6,586 nucleotides of DNA, taken from assembly GCA_900540005.1 (NCBI GenBank), contig UQEM01000132.1:1-6586 (forward strand), read 5' to 3'. Numbering within the stretch: position 1 is the stretch's first letter; every line of letters starts with the position of its first letter. A model generated the notes under the pieces. It had not been told where the DNA came from. It searched no databases and saw only the letters and a list, made by a program, of their open reading frames with translations. Below, piece after piece: positions 6,539 to 6,586 of the stretch. This DNA comes from an uncultured Ruminococcus sp. GTDB lineage: Bacteria > Bacillota > Clostridia > Oscillospirales > Ruminococcaceae. Made by a program: the position numbers and the translations under genes.

Positions 6539-6586
6539 GAGTGTTGACACTAAGATAATATGCAGATTTTCGAGCATAAATTTTAC
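6539..6586 (-). repeat. Inverted repeat, copy upstream of nfnA
   Basis: This is the second copy of the 48-bp inverted repeat, identical over its full length to 2-49 in reverse complement. It lies about 160 bases upstream of the nfnA start and runs to the last base of the window, so its true length may be greater. Read in the direction of the operon it begins with an AT-rich stretch and ends in GTGTCAACACTC. No transposase or recombinase gene lies between the two copies, so neither this nor the other copy can be assigned to a known element from the window alone. Confidence 0.9.

Noticed and set aside
6467..6577. A 36-codon minus-strand frame opening in the upstream repeat copy (MLENLHIILV...)
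   Set aside because: Its first 13 residues faintly recall the start of SpoU/TrmJ-type RNA methyltransferases, but the NIG motif does not follow, no ribosome binding site is seen, and the same start opens an unrelated frame at the other repeat copy. Chance is the simplest reading.

Overview
The window holds one five-gene operon, all on the minus strand and transcribed from right to left: nfnA, nfnB, hydC, hydB, hydA. The gene set, the roughly balanced base composition, the strong GGAGG-type ribosome binding sites and the tight gene packing suggest an anaerobic fermenter of the Clostridia. A gut or rumen Ruminococcus/Oscillospirales-like bacterium is my best guess; this is inference, because no rRNA or taxonomic marker is present.

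Layout by position. 1-49 and 6539-6586 carry a perfect 48-bp inverted repeat (2-49 against 6539-6586), so the whole operon sits between two inverted copies of one sequence. 6378-6538 is the leader of the operon, with a 13-bp palindrome, a stem-loop just before the first ribosome binding site, and no convincing promoter. 5526-6377 is nfnA, 4098-5525 nfnB, 3610-4101 hydC, 1734-3617 hydB and 41-1732 hydA. The genes touch or overlap: TAA directly followed by ATG, a 4-nt ATGA overlap, an 8-nt overlap and a 1-nt gap. No gene-free stretch exceeds 300 bases.

The first two genes encode NfnAB, the flavin-based electron-bifurcating NADH-dependent reduced ferredoxin:NADP+ oxidoreductase. The last three encode a trimeric HydABC, an electron-bifurcating [FeFe]-hydrogenase (group A3 type) that makes H2 from NADH plus reduced ferredoxin. 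Both complexes draw on the same donor pair, NADH and reduced ferredoxin. Coupled through that pair, they would in effect exchange NADPH and H2: Nfn in reverse turns NADPH into NADH plus reduced ferredoxin, and Hyd disposes of both as H2. All five proteins appear intact, with nearly all expected cofactor ligands visible. No ferredoxin gene, HydEFG maturase or transcription regulator lies in the window.

The least explained features are the inverted repeat, one copy of which supplies the last two codons and stop codon of hydA, and the structured leader. The proteins themselves belong to well-known families.
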